From Ustulina deusta (Eukaryota; Ascomycota; Sordariomycetes; Xylariales; Xylariaceae), in contig JAJNNX010000062.1 of NCBI GenBank assembly GCA_023159155.1, positions 277,267-341,266 on the forward strand: a stretch of 64,000 nucleotides of DNA, in the 5' to 3' direction. The notes under the pieces are model-generated. The model ran no database searches, was not told the origin of the DNA, and saw only the letters and a list, made by a program, of their open reading frames with translations. Positions 9,149 to 21,070 of the stretch are shown here, piece after piece (the first letter of the stretch is position 1; each line of letters opens with the position of its first letter). A program made the translations under genes and the position numbers.

Positions 9149-11200
9149 CTATGTCAATTTTTTGTAGACAACAACCTCATTGCCTCGAATATCAACGCAG
9201 AATTCTTGCATCCCCATATCTTCTGCGATTTTTTCCTCTTCATCTAAGTAAGCCTCGACTAGTCGATCCTCTATAGTCTTGACCGCTGTAGCGAGACTCC
9301 GAGCACCAAGGTCCGGACTGTATTCCGCTGCAGCAAGGTTACGACAAACAGAGGCATCTTTTCGAACACGGAGACAAATATTCCCTAGGAGTTGCTCACG
9401 CCCGTTTCCTGGGAGAACCACTGGCGCTCTCACCTTTCGACTCAACTCTTGAAGGAATTTGTGAGCTACAACTGCTTGCTCCCCTGGGCTGAATGGAAGA
9501 AAGGGAATGAATTCCGTGATACGTCCGGTAATGGGAGCCTGTTAATTCACCCTTGAGTCAACTATTGGGTGTCTAAGATTGATATTTTTCAACTTACACC
9601 GAACTCTTCGATGAAGTTTTCTCTGAGCTCTCGAGATAGCTGCTTCCTTAACTTCTGCTTCGTAGTCTCATCCTCACCCAAGATTTCGGGATTATGGGTA
9701 CTGAAGCTCATGATAATAGGATCCAATTTATTTGTGGCCAATATCCAAATTGTCTTCGAGCAGTTGACCTTGGACCTGTTGCGGCGGTCTTCGTACTCAC
9801 CTGCGGAGTATTTTCATGTTAACTCATAAAAGTCCAAAGTGGCCGGCGAAGCACTGACCGTTATCGAATGGTAGCAACAGAGCCTGGTGTATCTCAGAAG
9901 TTGTCTTCTCGAACTCGTCAAGAAATACGATGCAACGCTGACGGTCGTGATTGGCGAGGAAATTATTGATCGACGAGCCCTTTTCAGCTGCTACATAGGG
10001 CGCTCGCTGACCAAAAAGCTCGATCTCGCGCTTGACGACAGTGCAGTCGACAACTTCGAGATCTAGATGGAGCAGATGTCCCATCCGTCTTGCGAGCTCT
10101 GTCTTTCCGTGGCCGCTAGGGCCAGCAAATGCCAGCACCAAGGGCCGCTCCTTCGGTACCACGAGATGGCTGAGTAATATCTCGAGAAGCCGGCTAGATG
10201 CTAAGGTTTGACCAACGAGGAAGTATGGGATACCCAATATCGGCTCAGCTTTCTTCAACTCGGCGACCTGTCGTTGTCGGATGGATACCTTCTTGATCTT
10301 CGTGGCTCGGTCGAGGTGATAACGCTGCGTAAGGTTCGCCGTTTTCTGAAGACGACTCCTCGCGGCCTTCGTACACCAACGTATGACATCACTGGTGCTT
10401 TCTGGTATTTCTGGTGTTTCTGGTGTTTGACCGTGTTCAGGAAGATCTTGGTTATAAGGGGCGTAAAGGTCTGAAGGTATCAGTGTTGGGGAGGCCCCGA
10501 GGCTGAGGAGTGTAGCAACGATTGTCGTGGTGTCCTGTTGAATAGTTTCACTATGGACAATAGCAAAAGCCAATAGGGGAGTACCTGAAGGCTTATGGAT
10601 AGCGCACACATCGGCGCCATGCTCAACAAATGTTCTAACAATCCTGTCATCATTTCTCGCAACAGCGTAGAATATTAGAGGAAACCCGTTGACTGTTTGG
10701 TTAATCTGCTGCTTCACCGTTTTCGGGTCGTAATATTCTAAGTACTGTGTGATGGTCTCGATGCTGGATCCATGAGAAGCAGCGCCGACAAGATCATTAA
10801 GACTGATCTCATTCCCGGGCTCCAACTTTAGCGGGTCAAACGTGTGAGGCAACAAGAAGTCCCACTCTTCGTATTCTGGATCGGGGGATTGAGGGTCTGG
10901 AGTATCTAAAGTATGAAGTGATTCTGTGCTTTGAGTCTTCGACACTGGTGTTGCTGGTGTTGCTGGCGTCGTGGCTTCGAGATTTGCTTTGTGATGATTC
11001 TTAGGGGGCTGTTGAGGTTCGGCATTTTGGACACTCGGCGACGAACGACCTGGAATTTGAGGTCCTTCGGTGGATGAGGTCTGTTGTAAGGAACCGTCGT
11101 GACGGGAAATTGAGCTCGGAGGCGAACTAGTAGGAACTGTGGGACAAGAACTACCTAAATAGGAGGGTGTTAGAGACGAAGTGGGCATATATTCCATCAA
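9149..11200 (-). CDS. Ankyrin-like / Clp-type AAA+ ATPase, three exons
   Basis: Spliced from 11200-9859, 9800-9598 and 9538-9149, giving 644 residues. The introns (9801-9858 and 9539-9597) begin GTCAGT and GTAAGT, and both junctions keep frame. The first 125 residues are Ser/Pro/Thr-rich and probably disordered. Residues about 130-270 carry ankyrin-like repeats, for example NGFPLIFYAVARNDDRIV and FVEHGADVCAIHKPSGTPLL. A single AAA+ module of ClpB/ClpA second-domain type follows: Walker A GPSGHGKT near 360, Walker B CIVFLDEFEKT near 425, sensor-1 IWILATN in exon 2, and a Clp small domain with the sensor-2 arginine in LGARSL in exon 3. It should be a protein-remodelling ATPase in the cytosol; ankyrin repeats may recruit the client. 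Such ankyrin-Clp fusions are common in filamentous fungi. No defect seen. Confidence 0.85.
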
Positions 11201-11627
11201 AAGTTGATAATATTGTATAGCCCTATTAAGATCGTTCCCATTACGCTAAGATTCCGTTAGCTAGCGAACATACTTAGGTAGTCATTGTGTGGACCAAAGG
11301 GGCATACTTGAAGTAACTCCTGAGCTCTGGCTTTGGGACAGTTGCAAGACCTCATCAGTTCTTGAACTTGCTCGGGGTCATATAGCAAAGCCGGTTCTGT
11401 CATCTTGTCGGTCCACTAGACTTCGGACTTCGGGTGCGGGCGGAAATACAATGCTAAATAAAAGGTTCCTTACAATAATGAGTTGAAAAGAAGTCGTAAG
11501 AATCCATGATGACAACCCTCATTGGCGAAGGCCGCGCGAAAAGTCTCCAAGACTTCCCACACTGGTACCTCGATCTGTTCATTGCCCGATCGAATCCGCC
11601 TAGGCGCCAACCGGCCTGGGGTAAAGG
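11201..11627. other. Intergenic region
   Basis: Promoter side of the AAA+ gene (leftward). An open 65-codon frame at 11289-11486 shows no domain and is not called. Confidence 0.4.
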
Positions 11628-12076
11628 CGCCTTAGTTTTCGCGACTTGATAGATTGATATCGGGACTTGAAGTTAAACCCGTTTTGGTAGGTATCCCATA
11701 TCTATTTCTATCCTCCCCCCCCAAATTTCCTATACAAAATATAGATTAGCCTTAGATAACTCTATAAACACCAATAAAAACAATCGTTAAGCCTTTCTTA
11801 TAAATCATTGTTGTAACTATTTATTAATTCATAGGTTAAAAATAATAAATAAATCTAAAGATTAAACTTCATATTCTTATTACTTAGCGCAAGCCTACTA
11901 TAATATAGTTATAATAGGTATAAATTTTTTTTTTGGGTTATATTATAGTAGTCCCTATAATTACCTAATTTAAAGTACTTTAGAGTAGGGGTACCTACTT
12001 GTATTTATAGGAGGGTTTCTATTAGGCTTAACTTTAAGTGCCGATATTAAAATGTCAAGTCGCGAAAACCAAGGCG
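11628..12076. mobile_element. Degraded MITE-like element with about 50-bp imperfect terminal inverted repeats
   Basis: The ends are inverted copies of each other. CGCCTTAGTTTTCGCGACTT at 11628 reads back as AAGTCGCGAAAACCAAGGCG ending at 12076, and the match continues inward to about 11677 and 12027. I count about 8 mismatches in 50, at least half of them transitions. The roughly 350 bases between are AT-rich, with no frame. A TA/CA pair sits at the likely cut points, so a TA target is possible but not clean. This fits a non-autonomous Tc1/mariner- or pogo-like element that has begun to decay. Confidence 0.7.
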
Positions 12077-12714
12077 GGGTAAAAGTGAACGCCTTGTTTC
12101 AACCACACCTTAGTGAAGGCACGAACCGTACATGCTTACACGTACTCCCGCAAATATCACCCATTCCTTCTGGAGATTTTCCAGCAATCCCTATAGAAAT
12201 CAACTCTTATCACTTTGACACGATCTTTCTATAAACTACTGTAGAACTCTGATTTGAAAATATAGAGCTGAGACGTATGCCGAATAGATTTAAATGTAGA
12301 GTCTCCCTTGTGGGCGGGCGATTATTTCGGGGGTAATGAACCTATAGGATTCGACAGGGATGGAAATTAAAGTGCTCTCCAGCGCCACCCGACTGCTTAA
12401 TCTCCACCCTTCTCAGCCGGATTTCGTATTCGAGTATACTTCACAGCCTGCCTTGAACATGCAGCCAGAGCGAATCAGTTTTATGACGTGTATGTCCACG
12501 TCTGCAAGAAGACTGCATACAATCACATGAGGGAGGCACCTATCTGGCGACTGCTTCGTGTACTGTAGCCCAACCTGGCGGGCCGAAGCCCTACATGTAC
12601 AGTAGGTTGCCTATATCACAAGTTCAACCGCCATTCAAGGCGAACTATCCGGTAATTACCGAGTCTAAGTGAAGTTCAACGTCTACTATCTATCCGCCCA
12701 AACGACAGTTTACG
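12077..12714. other. Intergenic region before coiled-coil gene
   Basis: Ordinary composition. It should contain the promoter and 5' leader of the coiled-coil gene. A 60-codon frame at 12052-12234 overlaps the element end and shows no domain. Confidence 0.4.
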
Positions 12715-13269
12715 ATGAGTCGAAAGCCGGGGTTTGATCCGTCATTTGCGGAAGCTCTTCAACCCAACATGGCGATCAAGATCGAAAATTACAACAGTGG
12801 CGCCACCAACCGGCAACATGCCAACTCAGAAGAGAAACTGCAGGCAGAAGAGAATGAGATGAAGACATTGCGAAACGGCATGGAAGCAATGGCATTGGAC
12901 CTTTTGGAAGCACGAAACGAAGCCAAGAAAGCCCACGAAGTCGAGGAACAACTTGAGCTCAGGTGCACAGAACTAAGTCAAGAGATTGAAAGTTTACGCA
13001 CGGCACTACAAAGCGAAAGAGGGCGTCAGGCTGAGTTGCACCAAGCCCAGACCAGGGCAACGACTTTGGAACAGCAGAATCAACAACAACTTCTTGTCAA
13101 TAACAAGATGGCATCAGAAGAGATGCAATTCGACAATTTTCAGAACGTGATGGAATTGCAGGCTGCTGATATCGGGAAGCTCCAAGAACTCGTGAGATTC
13201 TACAAGGGGAGCAGTGAGCGGCTCTCGGCAGAGATTCAACAGTTCAAAGAACAATCCAAACAGCATTAA
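12715..13269 (+). CDS. Coiled-coil protein of unknown function
   Basis: The frame from the ATG at 12715 gives 184 residues. After about 35 residues of non-helical leader (MSRKPGFDPSFAEALQ...), the rest is a near-continuous heptad-rich coiled coil, full of Glu, Gln, Lys, Arg and Leu with few Gly or Pro. It has no signal peptide and no membrane segment. Likely a cytosolic dimer or scaffold. I do not recognise a family, and coiled coils are low in family information. Isolated on its strand, with a TE relic upstream and about 1.4 kb of empty sequence downstream. Codon use and an open frame of this length in this composition make it probably real. Confidence 0.6.
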   Translation: MSRKPGFDPSFAEALQPNMAIKIENYNSGATNRQHANSEEKLQAEENEMKTLRNGMEAMALDLLEARNEAKKAHEVEEQLELRCTELSQEIESLRTALQSERGRQAELHQAQTRATTLEQQNQQQLLVNNKMASEEMQFDNFQNVMELQAADIGKLQELVRFYKGSSERLSAEIQQFKEQSKQH

Positions 13270-14733
13270 AGCTATAAGGTTGTGTTAGGCTGTTGATGAG
13301 TATCTGAACGCAGAGGGTCACACTCTTGCAGGTTCAGAACTTTGTGATAAGACGTGGCACCTTAAAGATTGCCTGCAATATTAAATCTCTATTTGCGTGT
13401 CATTCTGACTTACATGTGTGAAACACAGTATATGCGCTAAATCTGCTAGGTATACAGTGTAGCTACAGTGCACTAAATGACAACCTTTAACACACCCATC
13501 AATCAAGAATTTCAAGGTTAAATGATATGTATATGGTTTGTCAAATATGTAAGCCAGATGGTACCCACCTGCAACGGTCTGTTGACTGCATGTTTAGCAT
13601 GGAGCCGACTACAGCCCGCTCCCTCCCTCCCCAAAAACACCCCCTTTCTGGGCCCATGTCACATCCTGGTGAAATGGTAGGTATATGAGCGTTGCATTCA
13701 ACTGAACTACATCATTAATGAGATGGGAAGACCTCTTTCATTCAAGCCTTGGCTTGTCTGCCTAGCTATGATAGTGTTGAATGTGTCTCTCTAGGTAGCT
13801 AACATGGGCATGGGGGTCAATGCTTAAATGCTGGGGGCTATAGATATAGTATTGGGGTGATTACTGTCTTGCACAATAATTATATGGAAAGAGAAACAGC
13901 ACATACCACGCATGATCTATTATTAGTAGAGGTTGAAATGGCCCCCGCTAACAGTTGCAGGTGTTATACACAGCCTCTATATCAATGGGACTATAAAAAT
14001 GGAGGAAAGCGAACACTTAACATGGTGGTATAGCCTATAAGTACAGATCCAAAGCTAGATAACCAATTGATTATTCAAAGTAAGATAATAAAAACTTAAT
14101 AATAAAGTTGAGTTGTTCTCTTTGTTTTTAATGTAAGCAAGCTTTCTTGCATGAGATATTATATTCAGATATACTAAGACTAGATTTAAAAGGATTCAGC
14201 TAAGCAATCAAAACTACAAGCTAGCTATCACTATTATACCTTATTTCTATATATTAAGACAAGCACTATTCTCTTGAATTCGAACTCATAGATCTATATT
14301 AGCCCTGCAATATTGATAAACTTTATTATGTGATACTAGTATACTATATTAATGAAGCCTGATAGGTTGTATTAATCCTAATGTATCCCATGCCGAATGG
14401 GGTCGGCTTATATAGTTTTATTAATATATCTTGCTGCCTTTGACTGAATCCCCCCTATTTTAGTGAACTAGTGCAGTATCTATCGAACTGCGGCAAGGCA
14501 TCCCTAAGTTGCGTAGAATCTATCTACTAATATAAAATGATGGGCTAGAAAAACTATATATGATTAACTCTTAGGAGATACCCAGAGCCTTTTTCACACC
14601 ATTTTACAACATATTGTGCGCAGGGGATAGAAGTCATATAGTCAGTAAGTCTTCTGTTATCGCGAATTGATAATCCCAAGTATTCGAAACTAACATCACG
14701 CTTGTAGGTACAACTCGGAGATCTCTTAACAAG
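13270..14733. other. Intergenic region with AT-rich patch
   Basis: No supported gene. The part from about 14,040 to 14,560 is clearly more AT-rich than its surroundings, and may be remnant repeat DNA. It also serves as upstream region for the DUF3433 gene. Confidence 0.45.
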
Positions 14734-17016
14734 ATGCCCGTCACTCAAGGCACCCAGTCTCCGGGACATGCTCACCACTATGATTCAAGTCTAATCACTA
14801 CGACAGGCGAGAATCATACTCCATGTGGTGAAATAGAACCTGACTCACGCGGAGGGCTAGAAAGAAATAAGTCTGAGTACAAGCCAGTTGCCCTACGGTG
14901 GCCTTTCTTGGCCGCAGTGTTAGTGGCTCTGGTCATCACGCTTATGCTCTTGAATTCTGCTATTAACACCCTGCCTCTTATGGAAAATCATGCAACACAT
15001 CCCTCTCAACCCATTGGACCGACAAAGAGCACTCCACAGTCTATAATAGCCACCGGCAACGTGAAAGAAAATGCTCCAACACTAGAGAGTGTAATAACAT
15101 CACAAAGCTTTCAAGACAACACTCCTAGTCCGGTTTTGGTCGCAACCATCACCTGTGTATCAGAGACATATTACGTCACTTATACAGGACAGGAAAATTA
15201 TGGCCACATCAGTTATCAAACGGTCACTACCACAGCCACATGCCAGGAACAGGTGACTATTATGAAGACTGTTATAGTAGGGCCAGAATTCTATGGCGCA
15301 GTTGGGTATCAAACAATCACACTCCCAGTGGTGGATCAAAAGACCATTGCAAAGACTGTTACCGAGACAATAAGAGAGATTATCAGAGACACCATTACAG
15401 AAATCATCACAGAGACCATGATCCCTCTACCCCCTCTACCGGCTAGCCATGGTGACCTTGAGACCATATGGGTCACAAAATCACTAATCACTGTTACATC
15501 CTCTGTTTCCAGAGGAGATATTAGCGATGTGGTAGAGAAAACAATCGCAGTGACATATATTGCATTGGGATCCTCAAAGATGACGGGCAGTTGCGTTGGC
15601 ATGGGAAATAGCAAATCAGCTAATATGCCAGGTAACTTTTTCAATGTTGGCAAGCAAACAACTTCTATTGTAGATGTTGAATCACAGAGGTTTCTCACCT
15701 ATTCTGGAAGTTTCGAGACCAAAGTTATAACAGAGAACCCATTATATTATACAATAAGGAAGAAAGTCGATATAGACAACACTCTAGATCTATATACCAC
15801 TGAGATTCCTGTTGTTTTGATCGATCCCAATGGCTCTCCCACTACAACCTCAATGGCTTAAGTCTCTGCGGCTGCCTTCGAGCCGGATGGCGATATTATC
15901 TATAATGGGGATAAAATAGGTACCCTAAGAGTGACCACTCTGCTGAACTCAGAAGGCTCTCCGATAGTAACATTAATAATATCTCCCGACTTAGTCCCGA
16001 CGTTAGCAACAACTACGCTGACTGACGCTGAGGGACATCCTACCGCTACACAACTTTAGACTATCATGGTCACGCCTTCGCCTTCAACAGAGACTGGCAG
16101 CAACGAAGTTCCAACAGCAACTATATCGAGCCCCCCGGTTCCCCCCGAAACTTATACCATCGTATATTATATCGGGCCTGGGCAATATTTCATTGGCATG
16201 TTTCTCCCAACTATTATTACCAGTTTAATAGCAATTTTTGTGCGAATAATCAGCACAAATGCTAATTATTTCCAACCCTGGCATTCCTTTACTTATCTTC
16301 ATGGTGCGTCTAGCTATGATTCGCTCTTCCTTCAGCCCGGTGGCTGGCGATCCTTTTTCAGAAGCGTTCGATCTGTGTCGAGTGGAGAGGTGGTCCCTTT
16401 CCTGGCGAACCTTTTGCTAATACTCTCGGCGGTGCTGATTCCCCTATCTGCCGAAGCTATTTCTTTGGATCTAAGGGGGGGATGCGTAAACGAGGCCAAC
16501 ACAGCGAAGAACTGCGCCTGGGTCCTCAGCGCTTCACCCCATGCATCAGGGGCTTCCGTCGTCATCCTAGTGCTCATGGCCTTTACACTAGTACTATTGC
16601 TTGGCATACTCAGGAAGTGGCACTTGGGGGTTTATACGAACCCTCGAAGCATTTGCACACTCGCTTCGCTCTCTTTGAATAAGGAGGTTCAGCAGCTTGT
16701 TGCTAAAACGGAGACCCCCCTTAGAAACCAGCGCCGTGATCTGCTGGAACGCAAATTTTTCAAATTGCGGCACTTCCAACAGACAAATGGGAAAACAGAA
16801 TACGGTATTATAATGCTAGATGAACCGAACGAAATAAAGTCTCGACACGCGCACGGTAGCGATAACAGAGTTGTTCCCCCCGCCAACAAACCCAAGACCG
16901 GTACATCTTCAAAAAAGCAACCATCTACAAAACCTTTTACGTTGGGCTATCTCCAAAGATTATCCCTACTCTTTATAATCTGTGGCGTGCTAGTTCTAGT
17001 TCTTTACTACTCTTAA
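14734..17016 (+). pseudogene. DUF3433-type membrane protein gene with two in-frame stop codons
   Basis: The two open pieces (14734-15861 and 16066-17016) are in the same frame, and the 204 bases between them are open too. The whole reads as one gene of about 760 codons cut by TAA at 15859-15861 and TAG at 16057-16059. Both become Gln by one T to C change at a TpA, so C to T at CpA (RIP-like) explains both. The product has a membrane segment near residue 55-75, a long Thr-rich outer region with repeats of the form TTTLTDAEGHPTAT and TTLLNSEGSPIVT, then the DUF3433 hallmark YYIGPGQYFIGMFLPTIITS, FQPW, and further membrane helices. The last helix is at the extreme C-terminus. Known family members are fungal plasma-membrane or wall-linked proteins of unknown function. 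Otherwise well preserved, so inactivation is recent, or stop readthrough occurs. Confidence 0.8.
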
Positions 17017-18735
17017 ACCTCAGGTAACACATCATTTGAGAGGTTTATCAATAGTGATTCTTTTGGCGTACAATTCCTATTTACAAGCTTTAGCGTTATA
17101 ATAAGCTTCCTTTGGTCTTCATTTTTTGATAGTAAGTAACTAACACTTAACGGGTCAGCAAGTTAAGCAATACTAACGTAGTAAAAGTGTTGCTATCATA
17201 AGCCCCTATTAGCTCTTGGCTAGCAGACTTTAGAGTGCAAACAGATCTATCCTCTTAGCACCACCGACAAATCCCTTTTCTGGCCTCTGGTATGCGGCCC
17301 GTGCTCGCTGCCCTTACCTTGCCGATATATGTCTAGCTTCGGTGTTCTCCAAGTTTCTTGGCATTTTCTTAAGCAATGTTCCTTTTTAGGTTACGCAAAC
17401 ATTCCTAGTTTTCTAGATAAATATTTAGATATTGGTTGGAATTTTATCTTTAATAATTATTGTTATAGTTGCATCTTTCTTTATTAAATAGCTATATATA
17501 ACGGCCGACCCGAAGAGCATTGCTAGAGTTATATACTATATCTCCGATTCGCCCATGCTTGAACGGTTCGACAGGCTAAGCATATTGAAAAGAAAAAAAG
17601 AGATCAGAAGGTGATAAAACTAGACCTGCTATACGAGTTTAAAGAGAAGAGCAATTATTCGGGCAGAGTTCGTATGGGCATCAATACCTCTAATAGGAAA
17701 GATTTTATGCTATTATAAGTGTAAGCCATGTTGCGTCTCAAGCCTTAAGGTACAATAGTTATTAAAACAAATAAACACCTAAGGAAATACGGTTTTATTA
17801 TAACATTACAAGTCAGTAGTTCTAACTAGATCTTTATAAGGTTTTAATTATTATTATTATTATTATGCATAGTTATCGAGAAGCTAGGTATTAGGTCACT
17901 ATTAACGATTCGGTATTAAACTAAGGCCGCCAACGCTATAATAGGGGTGCTGAGTGAGATAGAGGCCTCTGATATCGACCTTGTAGACAAGGTCCAGTTC
18001 CTTATCAAGGGGTCCCTTGTCAACACCGCAGAGCTTATACGACTAAAGCATGGATAAAGGAGGTTGGGGGTTAAGTACCTAGGGGCTAAAGCCCAGGGCG
18101 GTCAATCCTGGCAGAATATCTGCACCGCCACAATGAGTCAGCAGGCACCTTCGTGCTGAGTGTTCAATATCGTAAATATACAATGCTATATACGCTGTAG
18201 GCACTGAGGGTGATATGTTCAAGTTGCTATCCTATCATTATTGGTAGTTGCTGAGAACATATATAGTATGTAAGTAAGCTGGGGAAGCTCACAGAGTTGC
18301 GGCCATGCTACAATACTACTTACCTCGCTTGGCAAACGAGATGCGCAGTATGCATGCAGCAAATATCACCCACAAATACCGCCTAGGTAGGTTCCAATGT
18401 GCTCTAGGTGTTACAAAGTGCCAACGACCGGCAGTAATACCCTTTGCCGCTCCTTCGTGACGTCATACCGCCTTTTGTCTACTACCTGACAATCTACAGT
18501 GCCTGTCTGGATGCCTTAAGTAGGTACTTGGCCCTGTGGTGGGATTCGATGCCTCGTGGTGAAGTGATATTTGCCGCCATAACCTGACCGACTCCATTCA
18601 GTCTTTCTCCCACATCTGCACACTTCACGTCCAATAGCTCTATCCATCCTACCTGTAGGACTTGCTGAGGGACAAGACGGCACGTTCATTGCCCAGACTC
18701 TGGTTGACTCTTAGTAAGTAAGCTACGTGCTGAGA
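17017..18735. other. Intergenic region with AT-rich patch and possible relics
   Basis: About 17,390-17,880 is AT-rich, with an (ATT)n run at about 17,847-17,866. A short coding-like island lies at 17,929-18,057 (listed separately). The remainder up to the MFS gene is ordinary upstream sequence. Confidence 0.4.
17929..18057 (+). pseudogene. Short coding relic, possibly LINE ORF1-like
   Basis: The frame reads EIEASDIDLVDKVQFLIKGS then LVNTAELIRLKHG and stops. The core KVQxLIKGSL resembles a segment I associate with ORF1 proteins of fungal Tad-like LINE elements. It is only 42 codons, with stops on both sides, so the identification is weak. Protein-like composition inside otherwise non-coding DNA is the direct observation. 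Confidence 0.25.
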
Positions 18736-20225
18736 ATGAATGGCCAACACACAAGAGCTGGCGGGGAGGAGATGTTGGTGGAGAAAGTCGAGACGCCTCC
18801 TCCGCATCGTCGACCGTCTCTCCCCGGCCCAAACGACGCTCCGCTCATTGGCAACGACATCACATATCCAGAGGGGGGGCTCAGGGCGTGGTTGGTGGTG
18901 CTTGGTGCTTGGTCGGGACTCGCTGCATCCCTCGGAGTATACAACTCGACCGGGGTGATCGAAGCTTACGTCTCGAGAGAGCTGCTGCCCGACGAGTCCC
19001 CCAGCACCATTGGTTGGATCTTCGGTGTCTACGCCTTTATGACTTGGTTTTGCGGAGCTCAGGTTGGACCGACCTTTGATGCCAAGGGGCCGCGTGGGCT
19101 GTTGATTGCCGGGAGTCTCTGCACCCTCGTCGGCGTGTTTGCTCTCAGTTTCAGCACAGGTGAGCAGACATCGTCGCCCCGACGGGTGGACAGGGAGCGA
19201 CACTCCTTGTTGATCCACTGCTAATCACGGCGCCGTGCACAGAATATTACCAGTTCATCCTAGCGTTTTCGCTTCTCGCTGGTGGTGGCGCCTCTCTTCT
19301 CATTACTCCGGCCATGGGTTCCGTAGCTCATTGGTTCTTTGAACGTCGTGGCCTCGCCAGTGGTATAGCTTTCACCGGGGGTGGTGCTGGTGGTGTGCTG
19401 TTCCCGCTCATGATGCAGTCTCTTCTTCCTCAAGTTGGCTGGGCTTGGTCCATCAGGATCCTTGGCTTTATTCTGCTCATCCTCTGTTCAATCAGCGTGA
19501 CATTTTGCCAGAGCAGAATTCCACCACGTAACGGACCACATACCACTTGGCGCGATACGCTCCCCGACCTGCGCATCTTCCTGGATGGAACCGGCGCAAT
19601 GTCGATGACCACCGCCGCCTTATTCCTCGTTGATCTGGCCTACTTGGTGCCCATGACATACATCCCGAGCTATTATCTGGATCGACAAGGTCTACCGGCG
19701 GACAAGACACTATCCGGTGATGCTGCGTTCGCGTATCAACTTGTTGCAATTGCAAATGGGTCATCCTGTTTCGGTCGGTACGTGGCCGGCGCCCTGGCGG
19801 ATCGATTTGGTCGGTATAATACTTTGATCGTATCCTTGTTTCTCTGTCTGGCTTCAGTTGCTGGTTTCTGGTTACCTGATGCCCTCACCCCAAAATTCAA
19901 TAGCACAGCACTTCTGGTTCTTTTCACCATCTTATTTGGCTTCGTGAGTGGCTCGAATGTTAGTCTGACGCCAATCTGCCTTGGCCAACTATGCCAGATC
20001 CAAGACTACGGAAAATATTACGCAACCTGCTATACGGTTTGTTCTTTGGGGTGTTTAATCAGCATCCCTATTGCCGGACGCCTTCTAGATGCTACTGGGG
20101 CGGTAGGCAAACGGGGGTATTGGGGTGCTATTGTGTATACCGCCGGTAGTTATCTCGCCGCGACACTATGTATCATATGGGTAAGACTGCGACTGAAGGG
20201 CTGGGATTGGAGAACGAAATGGTAG
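18736..20225 (+). CDS. MFS transporter, monocarboxylate/riboflavin-permease (MCH) type, two exons
   Basis: Spliced from 18736-19159 and 19243-20225, giving 468 residues. The 83-bp intron starts GTGAGC and ends CACAG, and the codon split across it (ACA G|AA TAT) reads STEYYQF, as in the family. The first in-frame ATG is at 18736. It has a cytosolic N-terminal tail, then PEGGLRAWLVVLGAW opening helix 1, a typical start of fungal MCT-like carriers, followed by about 12 membrane helices. The loop GRYVAGALADRFGRYN matches the MFS motif between helices. It should sit in the plasma membrane and move a small organic acid or vitamin by proton symport; the substrate cannot be read from sequence. No stop or frameshift. 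The dioxygenase gene lies downstream on the same strand, about 850 bp away. Confidence 0.88.
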
Positions 20226-21070
20226 CATTCTAATGTGAAAAATAGAGACTGTTTTGCAGGCCCTTAGATTCTTTGCCTGGACCTCGCATATTCCTCGAGA
20301 CGTAAAACTAATTAGCAGGGTCTAGAGGCGCGTATCGTTTGGCGTTCCTTATCTAGGCTATTCTGGTATTGTTATAGATGTCTTGCAATTCTTGGCAGGG
20401 TCCAGGCGACCGCTATATGCAATACTACCCCCGAAGCATGTTAAAATGCAACTACATGTTTCACTTTTGCCTGCGCCGCAGATCTTGCGTGATAAAATTA
20501 GGCAGTGAACAGAAAGGGTCGGTCTGATTCGACCATGAGTAGTCATATTCTGGCGCTCTCAAAATCTGATCCTCGTTCCACGACAGCATATGTGAACTAC
20601 AGTAAAGCTGCTTAGCAGATTATGTGCTAATACCTTCATTTCTTCACCGCTTAGAAGTGTAGCATTTTCACTCAAGACAGGAAGGTGAGTGTAAGGGATA
20701 CGAAGCCCATCGAATGACTACGACTTAATGGTTTACCCTACATTGTGCCTGGGTGAATCCTTCTTTAGTTTTGCCCAGCCATAAGTAAGACGTTGCATGC
20801 TGTTATGATCAAGGGTGGCGATGATTGGAGTGCCCCTATCCGAGCATCGTAAGTCCGGCGGCTCGTGTTACTAGACTAATGAAGCCTGTCGCGAACCGAA
20901 GTGCTATTCCCCGCACGACTATATAGTCCCAAAATCGCTCTTCCGAAGGCCGGAGAGCTTTTTAGAAAGATCTGAGCAGGACTATTGTTCAATTTCTATT
21001 CTTATTATTCATAAGTTCACTAGTTGATTGTAGGTTGCTGAGCTCGAAGACTCTTTGTAACAACGCAAAC
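20226..21070. other. Intergenic region between MFS and dioxygenase genes
   Basis: No supported gene. It holds the MFS terminator region and the dioxygenase promoter. Confidence 0.4.
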
